Source: Verrucomicrobiota bacterium (GTDB taxonomy: Bacteria; Verrucomicrobiota; Verrucomicrobiia; Limisphaerales; JAGWYX01). From it: 6,369 bases of DNA. Location: NCBI GenBank assembly GCA_018969165.1, contig JAGWYX010000243.1:1-6369 (forward strand). Reading direction: 5' to 3'. A program made the translations under genes and the position numbers. Shown here in pieces: positions 6,275 through 6,369 of the stretch; positions within the stretch are counted from its first letter, which is position 1, and each line of letters opens with the position of its first letter. The notes below the pieces were generated by a model that worked only from the letters and a program-made list of their open reading frames with translations, was not told the DNA's origin and did no database searches.

Positions 6275-6308
6275 CAGGATTTGCCAGGATTTGCTGCAGG
6301 ATTTGCTG
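6275..6308. repeat. three tandem copies of CAGGATTTGC(TG)
   Basis: The decamer CAGGATTTGC occurs at 6275-6284, 6285-6294 and 6297-6306; the last two are each followed by TG, making perfect 12-nt tandem units (CAGGATTTGCTG). On the minus strand the unit reads CAGCAAATCCTG. The array lies about 75-110 nt upstream of the rpsU -35 element. It could be a run of protein-binding sites, a small repeat of the kind scattered between genes, or the tail of an element extending beyond the window. No gene is seen from 6202 to the right edge. Confidence 0.7.
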
Positions 6309-6353
6309 TCGCCTGGTTAAATCGCTGTGTGACTGTTGGATATGGAGAAATTA

Positions 6354-6368
6354 GCCCTCCTGGAGGGC
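6354..6368 (-). terminator. possible terminator hairpin of a gene beyond the right edge
   Basis: GCCCTCC and GGAGGGC form a perfect inverted repeat with one central base; allowing a 3-nt loop, six GC-rich pairs remain. Read on the minus strand it is followed by TAATTTCTCC, a poor T-rich tail. It could close a minus-strand gene lying to the right, or be half of a longer palindrome cut by the window end. Confidence 0.25.
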
Positions 6369-6369
6369 C

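Noticed and set aside
5932..6354. Plus-strand 140-codon open frame opposite rpsU
   Set aside because: It is antisense to the clearly recognisable bS21 gene and its promoter region and has a non-protein-like composition.
6102..6369. Minus-strand frame open across the rpsU upstream region without a stop until it overlaps the rpsU start
   Set aside because: About 89 codons read as low-quality, Pro/Arg/Gly-rich sequence containing the tandem repeats and the promoter. There is no good start and no family resemblance; openness is expected in GC-rich DNA.
1..6369. CRISPR arrays, tRNA or rRNA genes, insertion-sequence ends, integrases
   Set aside because: None seen on reading: the repeats present are short and few, no transposase or integrase fragments appear, and no cloverleaf was noticed in the gaps.

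Overview
The window is a visibly GC-rich piece of bacterial chromosome with compact housekeeping genes. No exotic defence or mobile system is evident. The best guess at the source is a Verrucomicrobiota-like bacterium. This rests on the style of the 65-residue bS21, on an AT-rich heptamer repeat of the AAATCCG type inside proA (from memory, such repeats are common in genomes of that group), and on weak Shine-Dalgarno signals at most starts. The lineage call is tentative.

Left part, plus strand: the 3' end of a PIN-domain (VapC-type) ribonuclease gene enters from the left edge. A short gene for a membrane-anchored protein of unknown function follows; its start lies directly behind a GC-rich hairpin. 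Then comes proA, gamma-glutamyl phosphate reductase of proline synthesis, with its active-site cysteine in place and a 12-residue repeat-derived insertion. proB is not in the window.

Middle part, minus strand: three genes read leftwards and converge on proA. They encode a TIM-barrel sugar-phosphate isomerase/epimerase-like protein, a polytopic flippase-like (YbhN/AglD/MprF-type) membrane protein, and a class II CCA-adding/poly(A) polymerase with an HD domain (cca). The first two overlap in a TTGA stop/start. The third begins 42 nt after the second ends, so one transcript is likely. The isomerase and flippase could share a lipid or cell-envelope role, while cca is a tRNA-maturation gene that appears to share the transcript.

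Right part, minus strand: rpsU (ribosomal protein bS21) starts at TTG behind by far the best Shine-Dalgarno sequence in the window, and has a good sigma70-type promoter upstream (TTGACA, 18 nt, TATTTT). A triple tandem repeat of CAGGATTTGC and a small hairpin lie further upstream, at the window edge. The 184-nt gap between rpsU and the isomerase gene contains a nested GC-rich inverted repeat and no credible gene.

The points most worth a second look are the repeat insertion inside ProA, the contrast between the strong rpsU ribosome-binding site and the weak sites elsewhere, and the short tandem repeats upstream of rpsU.
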